Below are positions 1 through 11,551 of a stretch of DNA of 64,000 nucleotides, one piece after another. The stretch spans positions 10,557,001 to 10,621,000 of the forward strand of contig NC_091942.1 in assembly GCF_041260155.1 (NCBI RefSeq), written 5' to 3'. Within the stretch, counting starts at the first letter, position 1; every line of letters starts with the position of its first letter. Under the pieces are notes generated by a model. The model did not search any database, was not told the origin of the DNA, and saw only the letters and a list, made by a program, of their open reading frames with translations. Both the position numbers and the translations under genes were made by a program. Source of the DNA: Ptychodera flava (Eukaryota; Hemichordata; Enteropneusta; Ptychoderidae).

Positions 1-3000
1 ATGACTCACAAAAGAGACTTTGTACAGTGGATGCAAACATCCGGTAAGTTTGTATATGTTGATGGTTTCCACTCAATCAGCCAACCCAAAACATAGTATT
101 GATAAGTATAGCCATCATCGCATTGAAGGATGTCGTATATTTATGCATTATGTGAAAAACTTGAGTTTCCTTTCAAAGTCTGATATTGTTCAGATGGATT
201 GTAGTGATTACTTGAGTCTAAGTGTCATCAAACAGGTATAATCTAACTCTGTCAAAAAACTTAGTTTTGCAAATTTTTAATCACCCTGATCAGTGACTTG
301 CTAGGTTTTGCATCTCAACCATCACGTTACCCCTTTTCCCAGTATAGAGGTCCAACATAGCAATAGAAAATTACCTTATTGGGCCAAACCATGTTGGTGA
401 AAGGGTTGAAACATAAACAACTGATCGCTCAAGTTGTCGATATTTTTTTTTACACATTTTCTATGATAGGTGATTTTGACTCTGTTGATGCCAGCCATTG
501 GTTCATTGGAGAACCGCTCTACAACGACACCATCAGTTGGTTCACCTCCGTGTATGGATCGTTTGTCACACTGCCTCAGATGAAGACCGCCATACAAACT
601 GTGGGTACTAGCAGAAAGCAAATAAACAAACTTTTACAGAAGGTAACAAAAGGACAAAAATTTCAAGGTGAGGATTTCTATTGAATCAAAAGGTGCCAGT
701 GTGATATTTCTGAGCACAATATTTGTACAGTTTTTTGGTCTGATCTTATTTTTGACACCATATTTTAAGTAGTTTTAATGTTACATTTCACACTTAGAAT
801 ATGACTGACAAAAAAATCAATGACAAAGTAGTGATCGCATTTTTTTTAGGAACTAGCAAAATCATCAAGTTTAAAATCCTGATATGATTTCCTTGTGTAA
901 GCCATTCCAGAAATCACTAAATTATAGTACCAAAGTTAAGCATTGATGCAGATTCAAGCTTTCACCAGATATTTTACCATTTACACTAGACACTACAACA
1001 TGCAAGCTGAATTCACTTTGAAAAACACTTCTAGCACTGAAGTATTGCCACCTGTAGCATAGACCCTTCAAAATGAAAAATACTTTAGCACTTTGTTACA
1101 AAAATATTGACACATCCAGCACAGAATCCTAGAAAATTGGTGCACCTGAAAAACACCAGGCTGATTCTTCATCATGAAAATAAAGGGGTTATCTTAGGGG
1201 GCCTACCACAGCTTTTCAACGCAACATGACCTGCTAGGGTAATTGTAATTTCCAAACTCTTCCTTTATGGGTACATAGTCTTCTTAAATCTTTCCAAAAT
1301 TGATTTATTTTTACCCTCCAGATGCTGTAAAGACTTACAAGGAAGAAGTCATGTTCAAGTTCATCCATGAACTGAAAAAGATGAATCAACCAGGCATCGT
1401 ATTGTCACTCTTTGAGGAGTTTGCCAAGCCTGAGTCAAAGAGACAGTTATACTGCCCTCAACGTTCCCCAGTACCAGTGGCCACTGAGTACAGCATGGAG
1501 TATCTTGAACAGTTGGAAGACAGAGGTTTCATATACTTTCAGAGTGGCACATCTCTGTATGGAGGTTGTGGCGGCAGAGTGTACAAACCTGTGATGAAAC
1601 ACCTCATTGGTTATCAAGAATTCATATCAAAGAAAATGACAGGTACAAAACACGTTTCAGTCTCTGGTCAACTCATGGTGATACTTGAAATAAAATAAGC
1701 TCACAAAGTCAACAGTGTTAAAAAATTTTTTCTTGCTATAAAAGTATAGGTTTAATGAAAACTGTACATGTACATCTTGACGATTATACTAGTAATGTGA
1801 AAATATAATTTTATCTACAACTGCCTACCTTTAACCCTTAACCTGCAAAAGTTCATATGTCACCATCAGGTCAAGTTCCGGGTTAAAACTAGTGAAGCAT
1901 AACATGTCCCATAAGGTGAATTCTTATGAAAAAAATTGGACATTTGAAGGCCAGTGAATACATGATTTCTACAGACTAAAGCTCCTATACATACCAAGCC
2001 CAGTGGGTGAAAGTACATATGGTTTTGGCTAAATGCCATCTTTTACTGACTTGGCAGACAGGGAAGTGATACTTTCTAGCAGGAAAAGGTTTCACAGCTT
2101 TCATAGTATGCTTATCTTGCTACTGACAGTGGTAAGAAAGTTTTAGGTACATGAGATATGACAGTGATTTTATTATATGCTGTAAGAATTAACTTCCTCT
2201 CACTTTCCCCTATAACCATATGTTGAGAGAGCAATATGTCTGCCTGGGCCTTAGAAAGTTTGAGGTGAACTGTCAAAGGAAATACATGGCTTATATAGAT
2301 AAATGCTTATGTGGGTAGACTCATACTCAAACTGGAAGGGAAAACAAACTATTAATGGTCTTGTTGTTGAGAAAATTGAAATTGCATGTTTTTCCCACGG
2401 CGTTAACACTGTGAATGGCAACCATTTTGAAATATGAATAAATGTCAGCATTTATGAAGAAATTTTCGATCCAAATTAAAAAATGTGCGTTATTACCACT
2501 TACTTTCATTCTTGGCTGTTTCAGAGAGTAGTTGAAGTTTCTTCCAGGAAAGTCTTGACAAAAGTTTTTAAACCTTCATTTCAAGGAGCTTACACTTATT
2601 CATTACCTTAAAGGGACAAAGTCCAAGTCATCATCTTTTAAAACTAATTATTTTTTTTTACGTGAGAAGTTATTTATGTGGTTCTGCTCACTGACAGAGA
2701 TCTATACTTACACCTCGCATATACAAAAAAGATCAAACTACTGATGACATAATTTCTTACAACTGACAGTTTGGCATAGTCCAGAGCAGCAAAACAACAT
2801 GACTTGTGTTCACAGGAAACAAATATAACCAAAAAACTTGAAAAGATAGTGACTTTGTCCCCTTAACAAATATGGAGCAAACGTCAAAAAACAAACAAAC
2901 AAACTGATGGGACAATGATACATTTAGAGTACATATCTTTAATAAAATCCTAACAACTTTGTTTTATTAGTCTTATCTGTACAGGTGAACAATGGCGACC

Positions 3001-3305
3001 GTGTCTACCCTATTGAACTCCAAGAACTGAGCGTATGCCACATGCTTGAGAAACTGGAGAATCATGGGATAGATACTACAAGGTTTGAATACTTCACCGT
3101 GAATTCAAGACATTGGTACCATGGCAACATTTACAGGCACAGTGATGCTGTTCTCAAATATCTCAGCAGAAATACTGAGGTTGACATGAAATTTGAGGAG
3201 ACCAAAGAAACCGAGCCGGAATCTCAGTATGCCAAGTTCAAGGGCAAGGCCGGGTCATTGGAAGACGATGGATGGATTGGCTGGTTCACTTCCTTTGTCT
3301 GGTAG
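1..3305 (+). CDS. 3' part of an unrecognised protein-coding gene (four exons visible)
   Basis: Exons read as 1-43, 470-667, 1322-1642 and 2971-3305, stop TAG at 3303. Summed length is 897 bases, 299 codons, with no internal stop. The junctions are GTAAGT, GTGAGG and GTACAA donors, each leaving one base that the next exon completes. The ATG at base 1 may be internal, so the 5' end is taken as outside the window. The visible 298 residues are soluble-looking, with no signal peptide or membrane helix; they are rich in Trp, Tyr and His (SHWFIGEPLYNDTISWF; NSRHWYHGNIYRHSDAVLKY), carry an acidic stretch (EETKETEPESQ) and end GWIGWFTSFVW. I do not recognise the family and assign no function. The last acceptor is the weakest point: an AG at 2983-2984 also looks good but is out of phase with exon 3, so the upstream AG at 2969-2970 was chosen. 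Intron 3 contains a MITE. Confidence 0.7.
346..407 (+). repeat. Dispersed ~63-bp repeat, copy 1
   Basis: This segment in intron 1 of the first gene shares an opening GGTCC and the ending CCAAACCAT-TGGTGAAAGGGTT with two other places in the first 5 kb (about 4331-4391 and 4711-4773). The spacing between the shared blocks is the same (62-63 bp). It looks like a short interspersed element or fragment of one. No terminal inverted repeat or target duplication could be defined. Confidence 0.5.
2608..2866. mobile_element. TTAA-flanked MITE, 'GGGACAAAGTC' family
   Basis: TTAA at 2608-2611 and at 2863-2866 bracket inverted ends. The left end reads TTAAAGGGACAAAGTC; the reverse complement of the right end reads TTAAGGGGACAAAGTC. 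Total length is 259 bp with no coding capacity. TTAA duplication is the hallmark of piggyBac-type transposases, so a non-autonomous piggyBac-type MITE is inferred. It sits in intron 3 of the first gene. Confidence 0.65.
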
Positions 3306-3694
3306 TCAAGTACTATATTATCGTGGTAACTTTTTAAGCAGAGTACTATTTTGAATGTGAATTAGAAATTTTATTATCACCAAGACCTACCCTTGTGGCT
3401 TTTCAATCAGTTCTCATGTTGTTTAATCAATAGGAAAAAAAATGTTTTTAATTTTAATTCATAATGAATTTTCACTTGTTCGACAACAAAATCAGAAAGT
3501 GTCACACTTGAAGTTAATTTCCATCAGTGTTATTTATTTCCAGTGTCCTTGTCATTGTCAGCTTTGTCATGATCTACCACTCCATGTAAATCTTTTCATT
3601 GACACAAACACCCCTGTTTATCCTTCACTTAAATTTGAAAAGAATTCCAGGAAAACAGAACACTTTGATAATTTGATGAGCAAAGTCAAGATGG

Positions 3695-3700
3695 AATAAA
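3695..3700 (+). other. Candidate polyadenylation signal AATAAA
   Basis: AATAAA lies 390 bases after the stop codon of the first gene, in AT-rich DNA. It is a plausible 3' end for that transcript. Position and sequence are the only evidence. Confidence 0.35.
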
Positions 3701-3973
3701 GATACAGATTAAAGAAAAATGATTTATTTAGGCTATTTTCAGATATTTCTAGTGATATATTGAAGTGAAAAATCTAATGAAGGGATAGTACTGAGATTAG
3801 GTAGTAAAAAAGACATTTTTATTCCTCAGATGAGATATCTAAGTTTCATGAAATATAATGTTTATAAATAGATATACATTACACGCTTTATATCAAAAGG
3901 TACATGACATGTACATAAATATATTTTACAGTATATAATTAGAGATTGATCAAAACTTTAGTCAGTGACAAAC

Positions 3974-3975
<2 letters not shown>

Positions 3976-4018
<43 letters not shown>

Positions 4019-4052
4019 GACAACACACACGTGTGTGTGTCTGTGTGTGTCA
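3976..4052. repeat. Compound microsatellite (TA)n-(CA)n-(GT)n
   Basis: A TA tract runs to about 4008, followed by CA dinucleotides, then GT dinucleotides. The CA and GT blocks are complementary and could fold as a short hairpin. Confidence 0.85.
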
Positions 4053-4080
4053 AAACATATCAGTAAGTGAGTGAGATATG

Positions 4081-4150
4081 AAATGTAAGTACTAGTGATG
4101 GCAACATCACAGGTAATAAAATGTAAGTACTAGTGATGGCAACATCATCA
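4081..4150. repeat. Tandem duplication, 38-bp period
   Basis: The block ATGTAAGTACTAGTGATGGC occurs at 4083 and again at 4121, in two nearly identical units. No function is suggested. Confidence 0.8.
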
Positions 4151-4330
4151 GATAAATAGTGCACAACCTCTCTACACATTCAGTTCAGTTTTTATGATGG
4201 AGCCATGACTTGTAGGGAAGTAGCTTTCAGACTGGTGCAAATCCTGTATTATGAGCTGTACATTCAAACAAATAGAAGAATATTTGATAAAGGTTTGTCG
4301 GTACCCTTTAAAAGAGGTTTCTGTGTAGAT

Positions 4331-4391
4331 TGGTCCTCCTCCACATTTCAAGACAGTAGAATTGGCACAAACCATAGTGTTGAAGGGGTTC
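4331..4391 (+). repeat. Dispersed ~63-bp repeat, copy 2
   Basis: This is a more diverged copy of the repeat at 346-407. It has GGTCC near the left end and ACAAACCATAGTGTTGAAGG near the right end, at the same spacing. Confidence 0.4.
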
Positions 4392-4710
4392 AAAGATCAC
4401 ACAAAAAACTCTGGCATTACTAATTCATTACTGATTTTGACACTCTATTTTGGGATCGGATTTAGACGGATCATGAATAATAATTAGCCCTAAACAGTTT
4501 GCCAATGAAATAGGGAAACTATACTTTCTACTTTCAACATTCAACGAGGCATTGTGTCACAAGTTTGCCACATTTGTTTTAGAATCTGGTGTGGAAAGTT
4601 TATTATGATAAATGGTGAGCTCTGAATCTTAAAATGCCCTTTGTGTTTATGTGTAACATTCTAGGTATTTCAGTAGTCTGTCGGTTAACATGTTCTCCCC
4701 TGTTCTTAGT

Positions 4711-4773
4711 AAACAGGTCCACAATCATCATCGATAACAATGAGTTTAGGCCAAACCATTGTGGTGAAAGGGT
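4711..4773 (+). repeat. Dispersed ~63-bp repeat, copy 3
   Basis: It contains AACAGGTCC at the left and GGCCAAACCATTGTGGTGAA at the right, closely matching copy 1 at 346-407 in both blocks and spacing. Confidence 0.5.
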
Positions 4774-5439
4774 TAATTCACTAACTAACCGGCACTCTAC
4801 CATACCTGTTTAATTATTGACAATATCTTCAGAAGCGACATTTGCCTTGAGTTTAGCCTTACAATTGGCAAACTACTTGTTCATGACTTATTTGTTAACT
4901 TATATTTTCACATAGTGTACTTTACGTCAATCATGTAAATATTGAGAACTCTATTTGAAACTGTGTACTTTTTCACATAAAATGTTTACTTACACATTTC
5001 AAGTGCTGCATATGTATTGATTGCTAGAGCATGGCCAATGTCAGAAGCTGCCCTCTATGGTGAAAGTTGTTTTACAATCAGCTAGATTGTGCAACGTGAT
5101 ATTTCTAGGTTAAGTGTGCATGAATCAATATTAAATTTATCATACCTACGCCAGGGGGAATGAAAGAGTTGTTCTTCTGAATTTCTGCTTCTATTTTTGT
5201 GGATTTTAAACTTGTATTTGAAAATGCTGCAAAGGCAGTCACAAGTACTAAGCTTATGACATTGTAATATCTCTTAGTGTTTGGTCAAGTGAATTCATTT
5301 GTTTGAAACAATCTGTTGTGTCTATTCTGTACCGTATACCTTCAGTAACTTGGTTCTCAGAGTCAGAGTATCATAGTCGAAAATTACTGATATGAAAAAA
5401 ATTCCAGATGTCGTGTCTGATATCCTGCTGAGATAATCA

Positions 5440-5466
5440 GGGGGGGGGGGGGGGGGGGGGGGGGGG
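5440..5466. repeat. Homopolymer G run (27 bases)
   Basis: There are 27 consecutive G bases. This could form a G-quadruplex and is also a place where length may be misassembled. Confidence 0.9.
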
Positions 5467-6036
5467 TTGATACATTTTTGTCTCACTGGACTTAAGTTTT
5501 TTATCCCACCATTCAACTTTTTCCAGGGAATATTTGTACTGTGTGCCTATGTGCAATTCAAAAAATTGACTGACTTTAATGTCTTCAGAGTAAATTGTAT
5601 TTTATACTGGACGTGTGATATGTACATAGAAACATTTTATTTGTTCTATGATATGCATACATATAACATACAGAGATAAATATCTATGTATATTGATGCT
5701 TTTTAATGCACTCTTTTTAAAAAGATATTGTCTATTAAAGGCTTTAAGTTCTCTATGCTGTATGTTGGTCGTTTCTGAATCTTATGTTTGTTAGATTGCG
5801 TGTCAGGGACAGATTTAAGAACACTGAAATTATTACAATCGTTTTCTGATCGTGTTTCTTTTGAGGGATATTATTTAGGCCTATATATAGCGCAAATAGA
5901 ACTTTTCACCGTTGTATATCATAATGAAAATCGAAAATTTTCTTTGTCCCCATAAAGTTCATATAGGGAATAGTTGCTATTTTGAATTTCAAGTGTGAGT
6001 ACTTTTAGTTTTAGGAATATGTTTCTCCAATCGCAG

Positions 6037-6186
6037 AATTTGCACATTGACTCAAGCAGCGATAACGGTCAACTATATAGACGTCCTTCAAGCCCGATGA
6101 TTGTAGATTACGAAGGTACCGAAAGCAGCGACACTGGGCCTCCATCAGAAACAAATACTTGTGTCATTGGTTCGAACTCAATCTAA
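6037..6186 (+). CDS. Possible orphan last exon with acidic, Ser-rich tail
   Basis: A plausible acceptor (TTTCTCCAATCGCAG) is followed by 49 open codons and a TAA at 6184. The peptide begins NLHIDSSSDNGQLYRR, includes SSPMIVDYEGTESSDTG and ends VIGSNSI. Its Ser/Asp/Glu-rich composition with a DYEG motif resembles the cytoplasmic tail of a membrane protein. It is shaped like a terminal exon, but no upstream exon was found in the preceding kilobases, so it may be the end of a gene with a long intron, a fossil exon or chance. Confidence 0.25.
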   Translation, partial: NLHIDSSSDNGQLYRRPSSPMIVDYEGTESSDTGPPSETNTCVIGSNSI

Positions 6187-6968
6187 TATTCACCTAACCA
6201 GTGTTGTTGTTTATTTTGAGTAAAAAGAAAGTATCGGTTCATAAACCATTACATGCATGCATGCACTATAGATTTGACTAAAGTCACTCGTCTGTCTAAA
6301 CTTTCTCACTCATTTCTAATCCTGAAATAATCGCAAAGCAAAGATATCAATTGACTAGCAACGACATTCAGTGTGACAAACATGTAGTATACTCGACCCC
6401 ACCCCATCCCTCCAAAGACAAAGAAAAAGCCAGGAAGTTTGTGATTTTCCAAATTGTTATTCACTCGCTGGTAATCCAGAAAGGACGTAATAATCATGTA
6501 GAGGTACAGGCACTGGACAAAAGTAGCTATGATAAGGAATTGCAGTGTATGCCAGACGGTATACAAGTAGCCCTGGTCTTGATTATGTTATATGCGTGGG
6601 CATCTTCGCTTGCCAAGGTATCTTGTCCAGGCAGCTTGATGGAGACTGTAGTCGAGCTAACGACCCGTGCGAACGGACGATGATGCATGGGGTGGTGCAA
6701 AAGAAGTACAACTTGCGATGCCGTTGATAGGTTTCCTCCGTGTCCTGTATGTAGATAACAACAATCAACAACAAAGGCAACATCATTTTAAGCTCTCTAA
6801 TTGATGCTGATTTTTATTTTTAATGTATCCATCAAAGACAGTCAAATTATCTGAAGGCGTTTCGGGTTTTAATAACATTGTTATATGACATAGTAGGCCT
6901 AATCTATGTTTGTTGTCATAATATTGCATCAGTCTTCATAAGTGGTACCCTAGTATACTTGAAACACG

Positions 6969-7182
6969 ATTGGAACTAATTTGGGATAATTGGATGGTGA
7001 AGCTTTTAGTGATGTCTGTTGACCTGCAAGTGTAAGCTCATCTGCTTTTCTTTTTAAGCCACACACTTGTTTTTATGAGTACATTTAATTTATAATATTG
7101 CAACATTCAGCTATATGGCACCCTAACACTTTTGAGAAATTTGAAAAAGATGAAAATCCAATTATCCCAAATTAGTTCCAAT
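6969..7182. mobile_element. Non-autonomous TIR element, family 'AACTAATTTGGGATAATTGG', copy 1
   Basis: Perfect 27-bp inverted ends lie at 6969-6995 and 7156-7182, with core AACTAATTTGGGATAATTGG. The 214-bp body has no coding capacity. A second copy in the same orientation lies at about 25133-25341, with a matching interior (for example the shared ACACTTGTTTTTATGAGTA). The terminal homology may extend a few bases outward (AACACG). No clear target duplication was found, so the superfamily is left open. Confidence 0.8.
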
Positions 7183-7188
7183 TGGGTC

Positions 7189-8840
7189 TTTTATGGAATA
7201 GTAGATTAATAATTAATTGACTTTTGATTCTCGCAGGTATACAGCATTTATACCGGAATTATCCTATGGATATCCAGTGTCCAACTTGCAATGTGACAGG
7301 TCGATCTTCTTTCGATGGTGTGAATGTATTGGTCTGTAGGGCGTCGCAAGGAATGAGGATGAACTCTTGAGCTATTTGAAACAACGGAAAGATGGCAATA
7401 CTTAAAATGTGCTTTCAAATGATAGTTAGGGAGGCTGGCCAAAGTCTTCTTTTGGTGACTTGCATGTAATTTATTATACCATGTTTGTTTACTGTCTGTA
7501 TATTCTATATAATTATTGCCTGTATTTATCATTTTATATTCTGTGACAGAATTGACGACTGTTCATCTTTGCCATTGTAATGAGTATTGAAGGACATCGT
7601 AGGTCTTCGATCTTCTTTTTTTACACCGATAGACGGTATTGGACAAATCTCAGACAGTAGAGGAACTATCTGTGGGCCACACATACCACAGGGAACCAGG
7701 AAAACAACAAACAAGCATACAATAAATAAACAAATAAGCAAAAAATAAACATACTAACACGCATACAATACATAATACAACAAACAAACATACAGACAAA
7801 AATAAACAAACAAACAAAATCATAGAACTTTGAATGAATAATTTATTTTTCGTTTATTTGTTTGTTTGTTTGTTTGTTTGTTTGTTTGTATGCTTGTTTG
7901 TTTGCTTTTTCCTGGCTTTTCCTGTGCATATGCTAAAATCCCCACTCATAAATCTCCAAGGGTGCAACAGACAGTGAACAGAACCCTCAGCCTAGATAGG
8001 CTGGATTAGCGCCGATCTTTCAGCAGGGCAGCTTACTGTGCTTATACCACGGCCTCCAGTGACCATTGACAGCGGTCATCTACGTATTTTGTACACACGT
8101 CATAAATGTTCAGTAAACGCTTTACGCACAATGCATCGTGCCGATTGTCTTTACCTTCTTTATTTCAATAAATGATGAGTAAGTTTGAAAGAAATATGAC
8201 ATTGAAATAGTTTCAATTAGTATCATTTAAAGTACTGAACGTAATTTACCAGGTCACAGTCCCTCCACACACTATGACCAGGTCAAACATGTAACAAACA
8301 AAACGTGACAATAACAACTGCATTTTCAATTTCGCCTGAGTGAGCCGTATTATCAACATTATAATAAAGTATAATACAGGCTATTATATTTGTTTGCCTA
8401 CAAAACATCATCTGACATCTGCAGTTATTAGGATAGGCGCCAACACCGTCAAGTCTCGTCAGTTTGTTTTACCATGGATGTAAAAAATAGACCTTTGGAT
8501 TCTTTCTGAGCAAGTCGCTATCGATGTCTCTGACAGGTGCATAAAACTGGAACTCTGACCTCAACCGCCGGGGTGCTAGTGGCTCTAACGCTAATCATAT
8601 ATCTGTCATAATCATGATACGGCTTAATCTTTGGTTGCCAGGCTACACCAATGTGTATGGTTTGTGTACATGGATACAGCGCCATGGGTGACTTGACCAA
8701 AAACACGCTTCACAGTGGCTCTGGTTGACCCGGTATTTGACGGCAATTTGTTTACATGGATACCCGCTCGAAGCCAGGCAGCGGCGTCCGACAAGCATTC
8801 ATATAGTCTTCCTAGCCGTCGACGCTCACAGTAAAGTGAA
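7189..8840. other. Gene-free stretch upstream of the ankyrin gene
   Basis: No exon could be supported here. It contains a large AAAC-rich palindrome. The last few hundred bases presumably hold the promoter and 5' UTR of the gene starting at 8841, but no TATA box or other defined promoter motif stands out. Confidence 0.4.
7688..7926. repeat. AAAC/GTTT-rich palindromic element, copy 1
   Basis: The left arm begins CACAGGGAACCAGGAAAA and continues with ACAAACAAGCATACAA. The right arm is its near reverse complement, ending TTTTTCCTGGCTTTTCCTGTG at 7926. The arms are filled with AAAC and GTTT tetranucleotides. A related palindrome lies at about 36961-37232 and ends with similar TTTTTCCTGCC and CTCTGTG blocks, so this is probably a dispersed family rather than a lone microsatellite. 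Confidence 0.6.
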
Positions 8841-11513
8841 ATGGGCTGCATTTTTTCAAAGCCATCCCAAGTGGTCCCGACATCAGAAAATGTCGATAGA
8901 CACTTGCCGAAACCTAGAAAAGGTAAGAACCCAAGTTCTTGCGATTTGCAAGGATACCTTTCAATACGCACACGTAATCGAATTCGAAATCCTATACACG
9001 TGAGAGTTAATGCCACCGTGTCTCGTTCAGACAATGGATACTATCATAGAGAGTCTCTGCGAAGTATAGAAAGCGCCTTCAAATTCACCGTTGCGTACAA
9101 GGGACATTTAAGCTTTAATACACCGAAATATGGGGCGTGAGCTTCTTACCGAACAGCGATATATTTAAGTTACATTGTTGTATTGTACATTTAAACTTTG
9201 AAGTATATATCATGTTTCAGAAATATCGTATCTTTAAAAATTTCTAAGTTATTTGGTTATATGCGACAGAAGGATACAAACTTTGGCCAATCATAGGGAC
9301 ATTTCCCACTCTCTTTGGATCTTGAAAGTGCAGTTTCTATTCGTTTTATATGTGTTTATCAAAGTATTTGTTTTCGTTTTGTCAACGTCAGCATGGCCTC
9401 CACCGGAAGAAAATGGGTCGACGGTGATCACGTCTCAACCAAGGCCGAATGGTGAGTATCTTACGCCTTGGTATTTACAATCCTGTTTGAACCGACTGCC
9501 TACAAGGAGCACAGTGATTGGTACAGTGTAGTGGAGCCTACAGCTGTAAAGCAACCGATTTATCGCATGGTTACAGCCATTCCTCTGGTATAAAAGGCAG
9601 TGGGTTCATTGTTTCGAATGATTAACACATGGAAGCAACGCGAGCAACTGCTCCAGAAAACTGGCATAAATCTTTTCCACGCAGATAAATATAGCTCTGT
9701 GCCACCATATTACCTTTCGCGAATACTTTGAACGTAGTGTTGTGAGCGAAGCACTGTCTATTTGATAAAGGTTCAAACTAAAATGATCTTATTAAATAAG
9801 CAGACGCCTGGAAAAGTTTTAAGGTAGTATGCGCCTCGAAATTGAAAGTCTTAAACTTTTGCTCAAACTTTCCGAAATGAAACTTCAACTATACTTCTAC
9901 CAAATCACCAATAAACTAAAATCAGGGGTCACCGTGCAGAGTTTGGAACTAGCGAAACAAATTACCCAACATTTTGCGATATTTGAAATTCATAATGGCC
10001 ACCATCCCTATGTTCACTCTAGGGGGATTTTAGATTTTCAAAAAACGTAAGACGGTGAAAGTTTTCCTTTCTCCAAGAGCTTTAAAATGAGCCCCCACAA
10101 GTGGTAGATTAGAAACGAATTGCAGAAATTTGACATTGACGAATATCTGTCCCCGAGGCGCGTTCTTCCTTAAGACGCTGCAAGGAGATTGTTTTCAGAG
10201 AAATTACACATTTATTTTAACCTCGAAAGAAAGACAAAGATTACCGCCTTACAAAAATGGCGCATTCAGATTTCATCGATTTTATAAGTTTCCTGACGCA
10301 TGAGTTTAAACGACACAACTATTTTTGTAAACTTTGCAAAGAGCATGACGGGTATGGAAGAGATAACATCTATCACTTTCATTTTTGAATGCGCATATCT
10401 TTAAAACTAGAGCACTTGAGGCAGCTTGCAACCTTCATAATGATTGGACCCTTTCCTTGTTAAAGGCAGACCTTGCTTTAGTACAATAGAATGTCAGCAT
10501 ATTACAGTTGCGGGGAGAGACAGTCAGCCCAGACTAAAGATTGACTTGACTTGTCTAAAGTTAGCGCAAGGTGTGATTTCGAAAATCGGACCGAAAGCCA
10601 TGCCCAGAATATAATTGGATTTTGAAGGCACTCGTGGAGACAAAAATACTGCTTGAAGGTGACATGTTTAAAATAAGTAAACAGTGTATCAATTTGAGAA
10701 AAAAAAATCGTATTTACTCATTATCTATGGTGACGATACCGAAGACGGAAGTACGCATGAGAAATATAGGGCTCTAGTTGGATTGGCAGATCTCTTCGAC
10801 CTTTGACTCGAGCGTCAGATGGTGTTTACAATGCACGGTGTAAAATAAAATGTACAGTACACGACGGGTAGTCATATGAATAAAAAACAACGGTACCTTG
10901 CTTGCCAAAAATTGTTTATTTTCTCCGTAATTCATGTTTTCCATCAGCATAAGTGACGCCCGTTACGTTTTGACTCGTTTCTCGTGACATAACTGTGGAT
11001 GGTGGTAATTCTAGCGGGATACCGATGGTATTCAGAGACATCGGTCAGTATTCTCTGCCGTGGCGGACGTGACGGGCAAAACACCTTGAGATAAAGCCCC
11101 ACACCCGGATTCGCTACGTCACGTTCTATTTTTGGTATAACCGATTATAGACACCAAACAATGGTGCATTGCTATGCTGTCTTTGTTCATGCGGTGGATA
11201 CCGTCGTGCTAAGCGGAGTTTTATTAATGGTAATGCAGGCGATGTGCTTAATCTTCATTAAGACACTCTGTCATGATAGTCATCAGGAAGCTTCTCTTCT
11301 CTGACAAATATAAATTATACATTAATGATATCTAAATCAACGCATTTATCAGCTGCATCTATATCTTGGAAACTGACTCCAAACTGCAAATAACACAGCG
11401 CTCTGTGATGTTGCTCACGTTAAAGAGCTAACGAGGTCAACACAATTCGATGTAACAACAGCAGCAGCAGCAGCAGCAGCAACAACAACAAAAACAACAA
11501 CAATAATAATAAC

Positions 11514-11551
<38 letters not shown>

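Larger units (their letters stand above)
3701..6036. other. Gene-free stretch with simple repeats
   Basis: No convincing exon was found here. It holds a TA/CA/GT microsatellite, a 38-bp tandem duplication, two copies of the 63-bp dispersed repeat and a 27-base G run. The short open frames lack splice-site support and have no recognisable protein character. Confidence 0.5.

Noticed and set aside
6545-6683. Small secreted or insulin-like peptide (hydrophobic leader, then CPGSLMETVVEL)
   Set aside because: The second B-chain cysteine is missing, the frame ends at once and no A-chain exon follows.
8624-9034. 136-codon open frame on the minus strand
   Set aside because: It overlaps the start exon of the ankyrin gene, and the + strand reading has a strong myristoylation motif, donor and phase-matched partners.
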